Assembly (NCBI GenBank): GCA_027704905.1
Contig: CM051021.1
Location: forward strand, 4,136,359 to 4,200,358
From: Muraenolepis orangiensis
Taxonomy: Eukaryota; Chordata; Actinopteri; Gadiformes; Muraenolepididae
DNA length: 64,000 nt
Reading direction: 5' to 3'
Numbering within the stretch: position 1 is the stretch's first letter; each line of letters begins with the position of its first letter. A program made the translations under genes and the position numbers. The notes below the pieces were generated by a model. It saw nothing but the letters and a program-made list of their open reading frames with translations, was not told where the DNA came from and made no database searches. Positions 1 to 10,752 of the stretch are shown in pieces.

Positions 1-450
1 GAACAGTGATACCATGTGGTCAGCAGGGGTATTTTGGTTATACGGGCATGCCTCTCCCGTTTTTATACAGGGGATTTATAGCCCCCTGCCGATAGCCACG
101 CCCCATATACAAGCCACGCCCCCTCTGATGACGAATGGTCGGTCAATATGAGTGGTTGTTAAGATGAAATCTATTGTTTCGACCAGCCCACCCTAATATA
201 GCAGGCTAAAACTGGCCCTGTTTCGGGCGCTTAGAATACAGGAGAGTTGATGACATGACATGACACCTGTGTTCATCAATCATTTTAACATGCAAAGGGT
301 GTGGGCCCCGGACAATTAGGCAACCCTTTGTGATCGTTCAGGTAGGCTTATGATTAGCGCCATTGTCCTGCCTACATGGAAACCTAGTCATGGAACCATT
401 CAGTAATTTGAGTGACCACAAATAGAACCTCCAACCACCTCATACCATGT

Positions 451-660
451 GTCCTGGTGGCGCAGCGGAGTGAGCTGTGTGTTGGGCAGCTGGAGACTTG
501 GGTTTTAGTCCACTGACCTTGTCTTTTGGAAGCTAAAGTCCTTTTGGAGACTTTAAAAGTCAAATATAACTTCTGACCATGTCCTAGCCTGCGTCCCGGT
601 AGTACAACGGTGAGAGCTGGAGGTTATCAGCGCCAGAGACCTGGGTTCGAGGCCTGTGTG
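451..660 (+). repeat. two tRNA-derived SINE heads
   Basis: Two tRNA-like stretches in tandem. The first (about 451-515) has an A-box-like tggcgcagcgg and a B-box-like ggttttagtcc. The second (about 591-660) has a B-box-like ggttcgaggcc. The spacing suits an RNA polymerase III promoter, but neither folds obviously as a working tRNA and both sit inside a repeated block, so a SINE origin is preferred over a tRNA gene. Confidence 0.5.
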
Positions 661-980
661 AGTATGTCATGTATGATGTCAATAATAACCTACTATCCTG
701 CCCCCACAGAGACTGGCAAATGAAAGTTGCTCCAGGGAGAAAGAAAGGGGCCTGTTGGAGAAATTTTGGACAATTCTTTATTGAATAACACTGCTGCCAC
801 CACTCCTTCTAGTTGAAGAGGGTCCTGAGGTCGAGGGCTTTGGATATGGAAGGTAGAGACCTCCCTCCAAAGCCCGCTAGTGGTCCACCGTCTGAAACAC
901 AGAGGAAACAATACTCAAAACAAGCTTACAATACACACTAGGTACTGAACAGTGGCTGTACATAAAAAAGGAGCAGACCT

Positions 981-1831
981 ACATTACATTACATTACAAT
1001 ACATTACAGTCATTTAGCAGACGCTTTTATCCAAAGCGACTTACAGTAGTGTGTTTCAACAAAGGAAGGTAAGAGAACAACTCGTCACCAGAAGTCAAAA
1101 GTGCATTTAATTTCTAACAAGTCTCCAATAACTGAACCAGTGCTCAGGTAGATATATATAATTCAGATTATATATTCAGGCAAAAGTGTAAGAATAATTC
1201 AGGCAAAAGTGTAAGTAAAGTACACAAAGTACAATAAGTTGGCAAACACTATGCAACAATATCTAGAACAATATATACCTATCTATAATATGTAATCTAC
1301 TTTTGACTGACTTAATTGACGCTACGAGGAAGGATCCGGGAAGTGTGTCCTGAAGAGATGGGTTTTCAGCCTGCGGCGGAAGTTGTGTCGTGACCTCCGT
1401 GGGGAGTTTGTTCCACCAAATTGGGGCCAGGACGGAGAAGAGCTGTGACTGCGTAGATCGGCCATACGGGCCCTTAAGTGAGGGGGCAAGCAGACGGCCC
1501 GAAGAAGCCGAGCGAAGTGGACGGGTTGGGATGTAGGCCTTGACCATTGCCTGGAGGTAGGATGGAGCAGTACCTTTTACTGCCTTGTAGGCTACCACCA
1601 AGGTCTTGAACTGGATGTGAGTAGGAGATGACAAGAGCCTGGATGAGCACCTGCGCAGCCTTTTCAGTGAGAAAAGGCTGAATCCTCCTGATGTTGTAGA
1701 GGAGGAATCTGCAGGAGCGTGACACCGATGCAATGTTTGCCGAGAACGACAGTCGTCCAGGATCACACCCAGATTCCTTGCAGTCTGAGTAGGTGTCACC
1801 ACAGCATCATCAATGGTGACAGCCAGGTATC
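981..1831 (-). mobile_element. L2-type LINE 3' fragment
   Basis: Minus-strand translation gives the C-terminal part of an L2-like ORF2 (motif LHWLPV is intact in units C and D), followed by the L2-type 3' end with catttagcagacgc and an ATTAC-rich tail at 981-1010. Units A and B share an internal deletion of about 140 bases near 1615 that units C and D lack, so A and B are closer to each other. 5'-truncated and not functional. Confidence 0.8.
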
Positions 1832-2079
1832 AGTCATAAATCAAATAAGGCAAATCTTTGTGATTGTTCAGGCAGGCTTATTATTAATGTTATGATTAGC
1901 GCCAATGGTAATCATAAGATTAATAATCATTTGATTTGTGTGACCTGGGTGGACACTCCCACTTCTGATCACTAGAGGGTAATGTCAATTTTGTAATGTC
2001 TCCAGACGGCTCATCAACGTCACACATGGTGGTCAACTTATTTGATTCTATTCTGTTTTATTCTATTTTTATCTTATTT

Positions 2080-2475
2080 TTATAACTGCTGTCTGTCGTC
2101 GGGTATTGCACATAAGATTTTCACTCACAGTTTTATACTTTTTTTCACTGTGTGTGTGCATGTATGGGACGAATAAAGACGATTCAATCCTCAAGACTTT
2201 GATTTATCATACTTTGGACTCATTGCAGTGACTGCACTGCACTGTACTGCATTCATGATGCTGCTGCACTACTGGCACTTTAAAATGCTTTTTGCACATT
2301 TCACCATATGTTTATATCAGCCACTTTGTTGTTATTTTTATTGTGTATAGTATTTTTATAGTAGTGTTGTATAGTATATAATAGTGCTAAATTGTATGAA
2401 ATTCATACTGCAGAAGGGAATGGGGAGGAAGAGTTCCATTTTCCTTGTTGCATATGGCAAATAAAAACATTTAGA
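2080..2475 (+). repeat. composite of LINE 3' tails
   Basis: Begins with the 3' UTR sequence also seen in the intact LINE of unit B (ctgctgtctgtcgtcggg). It then joins a second tail containing gacgaataaagacg and ends at aataaaaacattt. In unit C the two halves are separated by about 1 kb (18850 versus 19967), so A and B carry a deletion joining them. Non-coding. Confidence 0.55.
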
Positions 2476-2670
2476 ATCTTTTTTTATTTTTATTTTTATA
2501 AATATATATATAAATGATTTATTTATGGAATTTTCAGGTTTTACATCACAAACAAAAATATACATCACAGTGTAACACATGAAGCTTCACAGTTACAACT
2601 AAAACAGAAATTAAGAAACAACATACTGACAAACAAACTTAAAATGAAATAAACAAATACATAAATATAA

Positions 2671-2712
<42 letters not shown>

Positions 2713-2799
2713 CAAAAATAAATAAATAAATAATAACAATAATAAAATAAAATAAAATAAAAAGTACACAGGTCAGATAGGTAGGTACAACAGGTCAAG

Positions 2800-3232
2800 G
2801 TCATTACTACACCAAGAGGGTAAGGAGAGGTTTTTCAATCGGAAGGTGGCGGGATAATTTGAATGCCATCTATATATTCTGAAAAGGGCTGCCAAATCCT
2901 ATCAAACTTGGGTAGGGAGCCTCGTAGGGTATGCTTGATTTTCTCCAGTTGCATAAAATGAAGCACATCCCCAATCCAACGAGAGTGAGTGGGAACGTAG
3001 GGACCCTTCCAAGTCATAAGAATTAACCGCCTCGCCAGCAGAGTTAAAAAAGCCACAAAAGCCAAAAGAGATTTGGGTAGAGGTGACTCTGCCGGCAAGA
3101 CTCCAAACAGAGCAGCAATAGGGGAGGGTGTAATGGGGACAGAGGTGACTTTGGAAAGAGTGTCAAAAACAGACTCCCAAAATGAAGCGAGAGAGGGACA
3201 CAACCAAAACATATGACAGAGATCCGCAGGGG
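2800..3232 (-). mobile_element. L1/Tx1-type LINE ORF2 C-terminal fragment
   Basis: Minus-strand frame 2835-3212 encodes about 120 residues typical of the end of an L1-like ORF2: FWLCPSLASFW, then LLARRLILMTWK, then a run ending in IWQPF. AT-rich low-complexity sequence at 2480-2770, including a (TA)n run, lies on its 3' side. 5'-truncated. The fragment fills the place where unit C has ZPAX exons 7-18, so its insertion or the associated rearrangement marks the loss of those exons. Confidence 0.7.
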
Positions 3233-3239
3233 CCGCAGT

Positions 3240-3505
3240 CGTTCACTGCAAAGCAAAGATTGTGAATGATTAATAACAACCAAGTAACGCCAAGTAATCG
3301 TGAACGATCTCCAACAATCTCCACGCTGGTCTCCATGAGAACCTTTGTGCATGTTCAAAACTTTATTTTCGGACCAGCGTTCTCCGACGATCACCGACGA
3401 TTACCAGCGTTCACCAGCGTTCACCCAACGCTCTTCTGGCGCTATGCAAGCGACCACGGACGATTACCAACGTTTCCTCAAACGCTGACCAGAACGTTAT
3501 GGTCT
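3240..3505. mobile_element. right half of TIR DNA element
   Basis: Matches the right-hand portion of the element complete at 30067-31334 in unit C, including the terminal inverted repeat ending in tctgacggggcc and the adjoining tttaa. The left terminus is missing here and is replaced by the L1 fragment. Confidence 0.65.
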
Positions 3506-3987
3506 GACGGGGCCTTTAATGAGAGTACAAGATATTGATTTGCCCTTTGTATCAAGTACATAGGAACGCTTACTCCCCATTCACTCCCGCAGTATAAATC
3601 TTAAACACACCATAAAATAAAAATTATATATACAATAAAATAAACCAAAAAAAAAGAGCAGCAAAGTGACTTAAATGATATGTATATGTTGTTTTGTTTG
3701 TTTTACAAAAGTGTAAAAAAAACCCCGCATTTGATGTTACGGCAGCTTGGATTACCGCAACATAAAAAAGGCAGTTGGACAACAGCAAACTTCATTAACT
3801 GAACCAACATTTAATTTCACTAATAACAATAAATGTCATTCAACAGATGTGGGTAATGAACAATCAGCTTCCCCACTGCTGCTTGCCCCCCCCGTAGCCC
3901 CCTTATGGCCACTCCAGAGACTGCAGGGGGTAAGGCACCAACAAAGCGACTTTGCCCAATGAGCGACGACAACCAAAATCCACTTAC

Positions 3988-5537
3988 AGCATCCAGAGTG
4001 GACGTCCACTCTGCGTCCCCGGTGCCCGGTGGAAAGCGCACGTCATTCTGCATAGTCAGCTGTAGGGGGAAACGCATTTTTTAAACAACCCCGCCAAACA
4101 GAGACATGGAGGGAGATGGTCCTATCGTGTCCCCACGCTCACCTCCATGTAGTTGACCTCACAGTTGACCTCTCGGGGAGACCAGGGCAGCGCCGGGGAA
4201 CAAGTCTTGGTCAGGGGGTACGTCTCCTCGCGGCCGTCTTGTGTCGCGATCAGGTTGAAGCTCAGGGTGAACGTGGCGTCGTCCTGTGACAAAACCCCCC
4301 CACCAAAAACCCAGACAAAGAACACACTTGTGGCAGTGAGGAGACATGTCAACACCACAAGTCTGAAGATGTACACCAGCGTGAAATGAGTCACAGGTTT
4401 GTCAACGGCAAAGCCATAATCGAAAGAAAGTTACAGATCTTTAGCGCGTATTTTCAATTCAATGTACTTCCTCCAACTTCATGCGGAGACCAAAATGTGG
4501 CAAAGCCATGCAAACCATCAGAGTTTGACAACAGAGTTCGAGTACCCCACCTCGTTCAGAGTGTGGCAGGAGAAGTAGGAAGCCCGGAGCTCCGCCAGGC
4601 CCAGGTGAGGGAACAGGGTGACACTGTAGCCGCACTCGGCCGCGTACTGCTCCGTGATGGGATAGACGCCACTGGAGGCTGGAACGCATGGGAGTGAAAC
4701 TTCATCATCCTTCTCAGAACTGCACAGACACTAAACGAGGGACTTGGAAAGTTTCCTGTTCAGTGTGGTCTTTAACAAAGAGATTATATATTAGAGAGAG
4801 ATAGAGGTAGGTGTGTGTGCGTGTGCGGACGTACAGACGACCTCAAAGCGAACCACGGACCCCGTGAAGGTGGTGTCAAACGCCATCCTGAAGTACCGGT
4901 CTAGACAGTCCAAACCAAATGCTCCTTTAGGAGGGGAAAGAAAGATAAATAAGTGACTAAGAAATCGAAGATTTGTACAAATCTTGCTGCGTATGCATAC
5001 AGTAAATGTACACCTTGTAAGTCGCTTTGAATAAAAGCATCTGCCAAACGCCCTAAATGTAATTGTATACTTCATACACAATGGTGCCCTATTATTTTCT
5101 TTAGTATGAGCCCATCTTAAAATAAACCACATTCAAATGTGCCTTTGTAAGGGAAAGACCATGGATGAATATGAAAAAAAACAGACCAGCATAAGACATA
5201 GGTCTATACTAGTGGAAACAAGCAGAAGTTGTATTAAACTAGTTTAATGTGAAATTAATAATACAAAATATTAACATACAAATATAGCAATCCAGTTGGG
5301 TTTGCACAAGGTGCCCCCATTATGTTCGTCACACACACACACACACCTTTCGGTAGGTCAGCACATGTCCCACTTGACCACAGACAGACCGTCAACACCA
5401 CCACCACGCTGTTGAACACAAAGAGTCCATTGAAACAACACCAAACATACAAATAAATCAGTCAAACTGTAAAAACAATAATAATAATAATAATAATGTT
5501 TTAACTAAATAAAAGTAACTCACCCAAGAACACACAT
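3988..5537 (-). pseudogene. ZPAX-like gene copy A, exons 1-6 only
   Basis: Six exons match the start of the complete gene in unit C: 5524-5537, 5347-5408, 4835-4924, 4551-4678, 4143-4283 and 3988-4059. Lengths (14, 62, 90, 128, 141, 72) and splice sites are identical to copy C and I see no stop or frameshift. They would encode 169 residues: a signal peptide and the N-terminal part with LRASYFSCHT and VNCEVNYMEV. Exon 6 keeps its GTAAGT donor, but no exon 7 follows; the sequence to position 1 is repeats. This is a 5' partial duplicate. It could be transcribed into a truncated secreted product, but no 3' acceptor in frame is seen within the window. Confidence 0.8.
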
Positions 5538-5734
5538 GGTTGAAGTCATCACGGGTGGTCCACCGCCGTGTTTAACGTGTATACGTTTACAAAACAGCAC
5601 GATCACACACACACACACCGTCGCAACACCCGTCCACCACTTGCTTGCAATTAAGAAGATAGGCCATCTATTGGGTAGGCCTGGGACAAGCCTGCAGCTT
5701 GCAGGCTTACTTGAGAGCAGATCAAAAACAGGTT

Positions 5735-6129
5735 TTAGTGATGGACGCTCAAGGGGTGAACAACACCAACCTTCGTCAAGTCCTTCAGCAAATTGACCAC
5801 CTTAGCGTATCTGGCGGGCCGATAGCGAGTGTCTTCACCGGCGCTGCTGAGTAGCCCCTCGCTAGCTACTTCCCCGGAGCTGCTCAAGGGAGGCGGTGGA
5901 CTGGCATCCACGTCAGGCGACAGCGTTTCCTGTGGTCGGCCTGCGGCGGAGAAAGGACGCAGGGGTTAACGTTGACCGATAACGACAAGGACCAAAATAT
6001 AGGACCGGTCGGTCCTGCCACACATACCAGGGGGCTTGACTACCACGTGCATAACACTGCCCACGCCGGAGACGTCCGAATCGAACAGGCGATGGAGGCC
6101 AGACAGGTAATAGACACACTGCACAGTAA
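5735..6129 (-). pseudogene. orphan ZPAX exons 17-18 upstream of copy A
   Basis: Copies of the last two coding exons of the gene in unit C: exon 17 at 6028-6129 and exon 18 at 5735-5940, ending at the same TAA. Exon 17 has lost 15 bases (five codons) and differs at the acceptor side. Exon 18 keeps its 206-base length and open frame. No exon 16 precedes them. They end about 200 bases upstream of the copy A start codon. The same arrangement occurs upstream of copies B and C, so it was made before the array expanded. Confidence 0.75.
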
Positions 6130-6518
6130 CTGTGAGTCCAGAAAGTCCAGCAAAGTATGTAAGTGTAATGTTAATGACATGTTATGAAAGTAAGAGTTGC
6201 AGCACTCCTAGCAGTTCAGTAGGCACACTGCCTGTGGATAATAAACTGAGTCACTCGATGTCCAGACGCTCGTGTGTATCCTGGATCCCGGATGAACTTC
6301 TACCATGGAAATGCAAACGAACAGAAGTGAATTCCTGTGTGGAATGTTGCAATGAGATTTCCAATCTTTATTATTCATTTATTATTTGGGCATTTCACCC
6401 CCCTTGTTTAGTTTTTAAGGAAATGATGTGCTTCGGTAAGATATGTTTACGTACGGGCCCAGTACTTGGTGATAAGATGAGACCCCAATGATGAACTGTC
6501 CAGGGTGCTGAAATCTCT
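6130..6518. other. end of unit A, no gene seen
   Basis: Short open frames only. Unit B carries a LINE fragment within the equivalent stretch, which shows the uninterrupted form here (aataaactgagtcact). Confidence 0.5.
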
Positions 6519-7036
6519 GAACAGTGATACCATGTGGTCAGCAGGGGTATTTTGGTTATACGGGCATGCCTCTCCCGTTTTTGATCCCCATATACAAGCC
6601 ACGCCCCCTCTGATGACATCGGACTGAATGGTCGGTCAATATGAGTGGTTGTTAAGATGAAATCTATTGTTTCGACCAGCCCACCCTAATATAGCAGGCT
6701 AAAACTGGCCCTGTTTTGGGCGCTTAGAATACAGGAGAGTTGCTGACATGACATGACACCTGTGTTCATCAATCATTTTAACATGCAAAGGGTGTGGGCC
6801 CCGGACAATTAGGCAACCCTTTGTGATTGTTCAGGTAGGCTTATGATTAGCGCCATTGGCCAATTTGGTGTGAGGTCACGCCTCACAATATCATGTGAAT
6901 TGGAACGTCAAATATGACCTTCGTCTTCAGCACTGGAGACCTGGGTTCAAGTCCTGCCTACATGGAAACCTAGTCATGGAACCATTCAGTCATTTGAGTG
7001 ACCACAAATAGAACCTCCAACCACCTCATACCATGT

Positions 7037-7193
7037 GTCCTGGTGGCGCAGCGGAGTGAGCTGTGTGTTGGGCAGCTGGAGACTTCAGAGTCAAATATAA
7101 CTTCTGACCACGTCCTAGCCTGCGTCCCGGTAGCACAACGGTGAGAGCTAGAGGTTATCAGCGCTAGAGACCTGGGTTCGAGGCCTGTGTGAG
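7037..7193 (+). repeat. tRNA-derived SINE heads (unit B)
   Basis: Same two pol III-like modules as at 451-660, with a shorter spacer. B-box-like ggttcgaggcc lies near the right end. Confidence 0.45.
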
Positions 7194-7529
7194 TATGTCA
7201 TGTATGATGTCAAAAATAACCTACTATCCTGCCCCCACAGAGACTGGCAAATGAAAGTTGCTCCAGCCCCTCCAAAGGGGCAGGGAGATAGAAAGGGGCC
7301 TGTTGGAGAAATTTTGGACAATTCTTTATTGAATAACACTGCTGCCACCACTCCTTCTAGTTGAAGAGGGTCCTGAGGTCGAGGGCTCTGGATATGGAAG
7401 GTAGAGACCTCCCTCCAAAGCCCGCTAGTGGTCCACCGTCTGAAACACAGAGGAAACAATACTCAAAACAAGCTTACAATACACACTAGGTACTGTACAG
7501 TGGCTGTACATAAAAAAGGAGCAGACCTA

Positions 7530-8342
7530 CATTACATTACATTACAATACATTACAGTCATTTAGCAGACGCTTTTATCCAAAGCGACTTACAGTAGTGT
7601 GTTTCAACAAAGGAAGGTAAGAGAACAACTCGTCACCAGAAGTCAAAAGTGCATTTAATTTCTAACAAGTCTCCAATAACTGAACCAGTGCTCAGGTAGA
7701 AGTACAATAATTCAGGCAAAAGTGTAAGTAAAGTACACAAAGTACAATAAGTTGGCAAACACTATGCAACAATATCTAGAACAATATATACCTATCTATA
7801 ATATGTAATCTACTTTTGACTGACTTAATTGACGCTACGAGGAAGGATCCGGGAAGTGTGTCCTGAAGAGATGGGTTTTCAGCCTGCGGCGGAAGTTGTG
7901 TCGTGACCTCCGTGGGGAGTTTGTTCCACCAAATTGGGGCCAGGACGGAGAAGAGCTGTGACTGCGTAGATCGGCCATACGGGCCCTTAAGTGAGGGGGC
8001 AAGCAGACGGCCCGAAGAAGCCGAGCGAAGTGGACGGGTTGGGATGTAGGCCTTGACCATTGCCTGGAGGTAGGATGGAGCAGTACCTTTTACTGCCTTG
8101 TAGGCTACCACCAAGGTCTTGAACTGGATGTGAGTAGGAGATGACAAGAGCCTGGATGAGCACCTGCGCAGCCTTTTCAGTGAGAAAAGGCTGAATCCTC
8201 CTGATGTTGTAGAGGAGGAATCTGCAGGAGCGTGACACCGATGCAATGGTTGCCGAGAACGACAGTCGTCCAGGGTCACACCCAGATTCCTTGCAGTCTG
8301 AGTAGGTGTCACCACAGCATCTTCAATGGTGACAGCCAGGTA
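7530..8342 (-). mobile_element. L2-type LINE 3' fragment (unit B)
   Basis: Counterpart of the fragment at 981-1831, with the same 140-base deletion and the same ATTAC-rich 3' tail. Confidence 0.8.
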
Positions 8343-9183
8343 TCAGTCATAAATCAAATAAGGCAAATCTTTGTGATTGTTCAGGCAGGCTTATTATTAA
8401 TGTTATGATTAGCGCCAATGGTAATCATAAGATTAATAATCATTTGATTTGTGTGACCTGGGTGGACACTCCCACTTCTGATCACTAGAGGGTAATGTCA
8501 ATTTTGTAATGTCTCCAGACGGCTCATCAACGTCACACATGGTGGTCAACTTATTTGATTCTATTCTGTTTTATTCTATTTTTATCTTATTTTTATAACT
8601 GCTGTCTGTCGTCGGGTATTGCACATAAGATTTTCACTCACAGTTTTATACTTTTTTTCACTGTGTGTGTGCATGTATGGGACGAATAAAGACGATTCAA
8701 TCCTCAAGACTTTGATTTATCATACTTTGGACTCATTGCAGTGACTGCACTGCACTGTACTGCATTCATGATGCTGCTGCACTACTGGCACTTTAAAATG
8801 CTTTTTGCACATTTCACCATATGTTTATATCAGCCACTTTGTTGTTATTTTTATTGTGTATAGTATTTTTATAGTAGTGTTGTATAGTATATAATAGTGC
8901 TACATTGTATGAAATTCATACTGCAGAAGGGAATGGGGAGGAAGAGTTCCATTTTCCTTGTTGCATATGGCAAATAAAAACATTTAGAATCTTTTTTTAT
9001 TTTTATTTTTATAAATATATATATAAATGATTTATTTATGGAATTTTCAGGTTTTACATCACAAACAAAAATATACATCACAGTGTAACACATGAAGCTT
9101 CACAGTTACAACTAAAACAGAAATTAAGAAACAACATACTGACAAACAAACTTAAAATGAAATAAACAAATACATAAATATAA

Positions 9184-9221
<38 letters not shown>

Positions 9222-9308
9222 CAAAAATAAATAAATAAATAATAACAATAATAAAATAAAATAAAATAAAAAGTACACAGGTCAGATAGGTAGGTACAAC
9301 AGGTCAAG

Positions 9309-9740
9309 GTCATTACTACACCAAGAGGGTAAGGAGAGGTTTTTCAATCGGAAGGTGGCGGGATAATTTGAATGCCATCTATATATTCTGAAAAGGGCTG
9401 CCAAATCCTATCAAACTTGGGTAGGGAGCCTCGTAGGGTATGCTTGATTTTCTCCAGTTGCATAAAATGAAGCACATCCCCAATCCAACGAGAGTGAGTG
9501 GGAACGTAGGGACCCTTCCAAGTCATAAGAATTAACCGCCTCGCCAGCAGAGTTAAAAAAGCCACAAAAGCCAAAAGAGATTTGGGTAGAGGTGACTCTG
9601 CCGGCAAGACTCCAAACAGAGCAGCAATAGGGGAGGGTGTAATGGGGACAGAGGTGACTTTGGAAAGAGTGTCAAAAACAGACTCCCAAAATGAAGCGAG
9701 AGAGGGACACAACCAAAACATATGACAGAGATCCGCAGGG
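9309..9740 (-). mobile_element. L1/Tx1-type LINE fragment (unit B)
   Basis: Near-identical to 2800-3232. The minus-strand frame 9344-9721 is the ORF2 C-terminus. Confidence 0.7.
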
Positions 9741-9751
9741 GCCGCAGTCGT

Positions 9752-10010
9752 TCACTGCAAAGCAAAGATTGTGAATGATTAATAACAACCAAGTAACGCC
9801 AAGTAATCGTGAACGATCTCCAACAATCTCCACGCTGGTCTCCATGAGAACCTTTGTGCATGTTCAAAACTTTATTTTCGGACCAGCGTTCTCCGACGAT
9901 TACCAGCGTTCACCCAACGCTCTTCTGGCGCTATGCCAGCGACCACGGACGATTACCAACGTTTCCTCAAACGCTGACCAGAACGTTATGGTGTGACGGG
10001 GCCTTTAATG
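9752..10010. mobile_element. right half of TIR element (unit B)
   Basis: Same truncated element as at 3240-3505, with about 27 bases less internal sequence. Confidence 0.6.
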
Positions 10011-10752
10011 AGAGTACAAGATATTGATTTGCCCTTTGTATCAAGTACATAGGAACGCTTACTCCCCATTCACTCCCGCAGTATAAATCTTAAACACACC
10101 ATAAAATAAAAATGATATATACAATAAAATAAACAAAAAAAAAGAGCAGCAAAGTGACTTAAATGATATGTATATGTTGTTTTGTTTGTTTACAAAAGTG
10201 TAAAAAAAACCCCGCATTTGATGTTACGGCAGCTTGGATTACCGCAACATAAAAAAAGGCAGTTGGACAACAGCAAACTTCATTAACTGAACCAACATTT
10301 AATTTCACTAATAACAATAAATGTCATTCAACAGATGTGGGTAATGAACAATCAGCTTCCCCACTGCTGCTTGCCCCCCCCGTAGCCCCCTTATGGCCAC
10401 TCCAGAGACTGCAGGGGGTAAGGCACCAACAAAGCGACTTTGCCCAATGAGCGACGACAACCAAAATCCACTTACAGCATCCAGAGTGGACGTCCACTCT
10501 GCGTCCCCGGTGCCCGGTGGAAAGCGCACGTCATTCTGCATAGTCAGCTGTAGGGGGAAACGCATTTTTTAAACAACCCCGCCAAACAGAGACATGGAGG
10601 GAGATGGTCCTATCGTGTCCCCACGCTCACCTCCATGTAGTTGACCTCACAGTTGACCTCTCGGGGAGACCAGGGCAGTGCCGGGGAACAGGTCTTGGTC
10701 AGGGGGTACGTCTCCTCGCGGCCGTCTTGTGTCGCGATCAGGTTGATGCTCA

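Larger units (their letters stand above)
1..6518. repeat. ZPAX array unit A
   Basis: First of four head-to-tail units that begin with the same sequence (here at 1, then at 6519, 16510 and 34441). It holds SINE heads, an L2 fragment, LINE tails, an L1 3' fragment, half of a TIR element, ZPAX exons 1-6 and orphan exons 17-18. Compared with unit C it lacks what corresponds to about 20303-31050, which includes ZPAX exons 7-18. It carries an L1 3' end there instead. Positions 1-450 show no coding sequence or recognisable family. Confidence 0.85.

Noticed and set aside
591..660. tRNA gene
   Set aside because: A and B boxes are present, but the acceptor and anticodon arms do not pair convincingly and the block is part of a repeated SINE-like unit.
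693..911. Minus-strand 72-103 codon frames starting MFPLCFRRWTT in every unit
   Set aside because: The stretch holds a stop four codons after a good acceptor in another frame and a poly(A) signal; no protein family recognised, so it is noted only as a candidate terminal exon.
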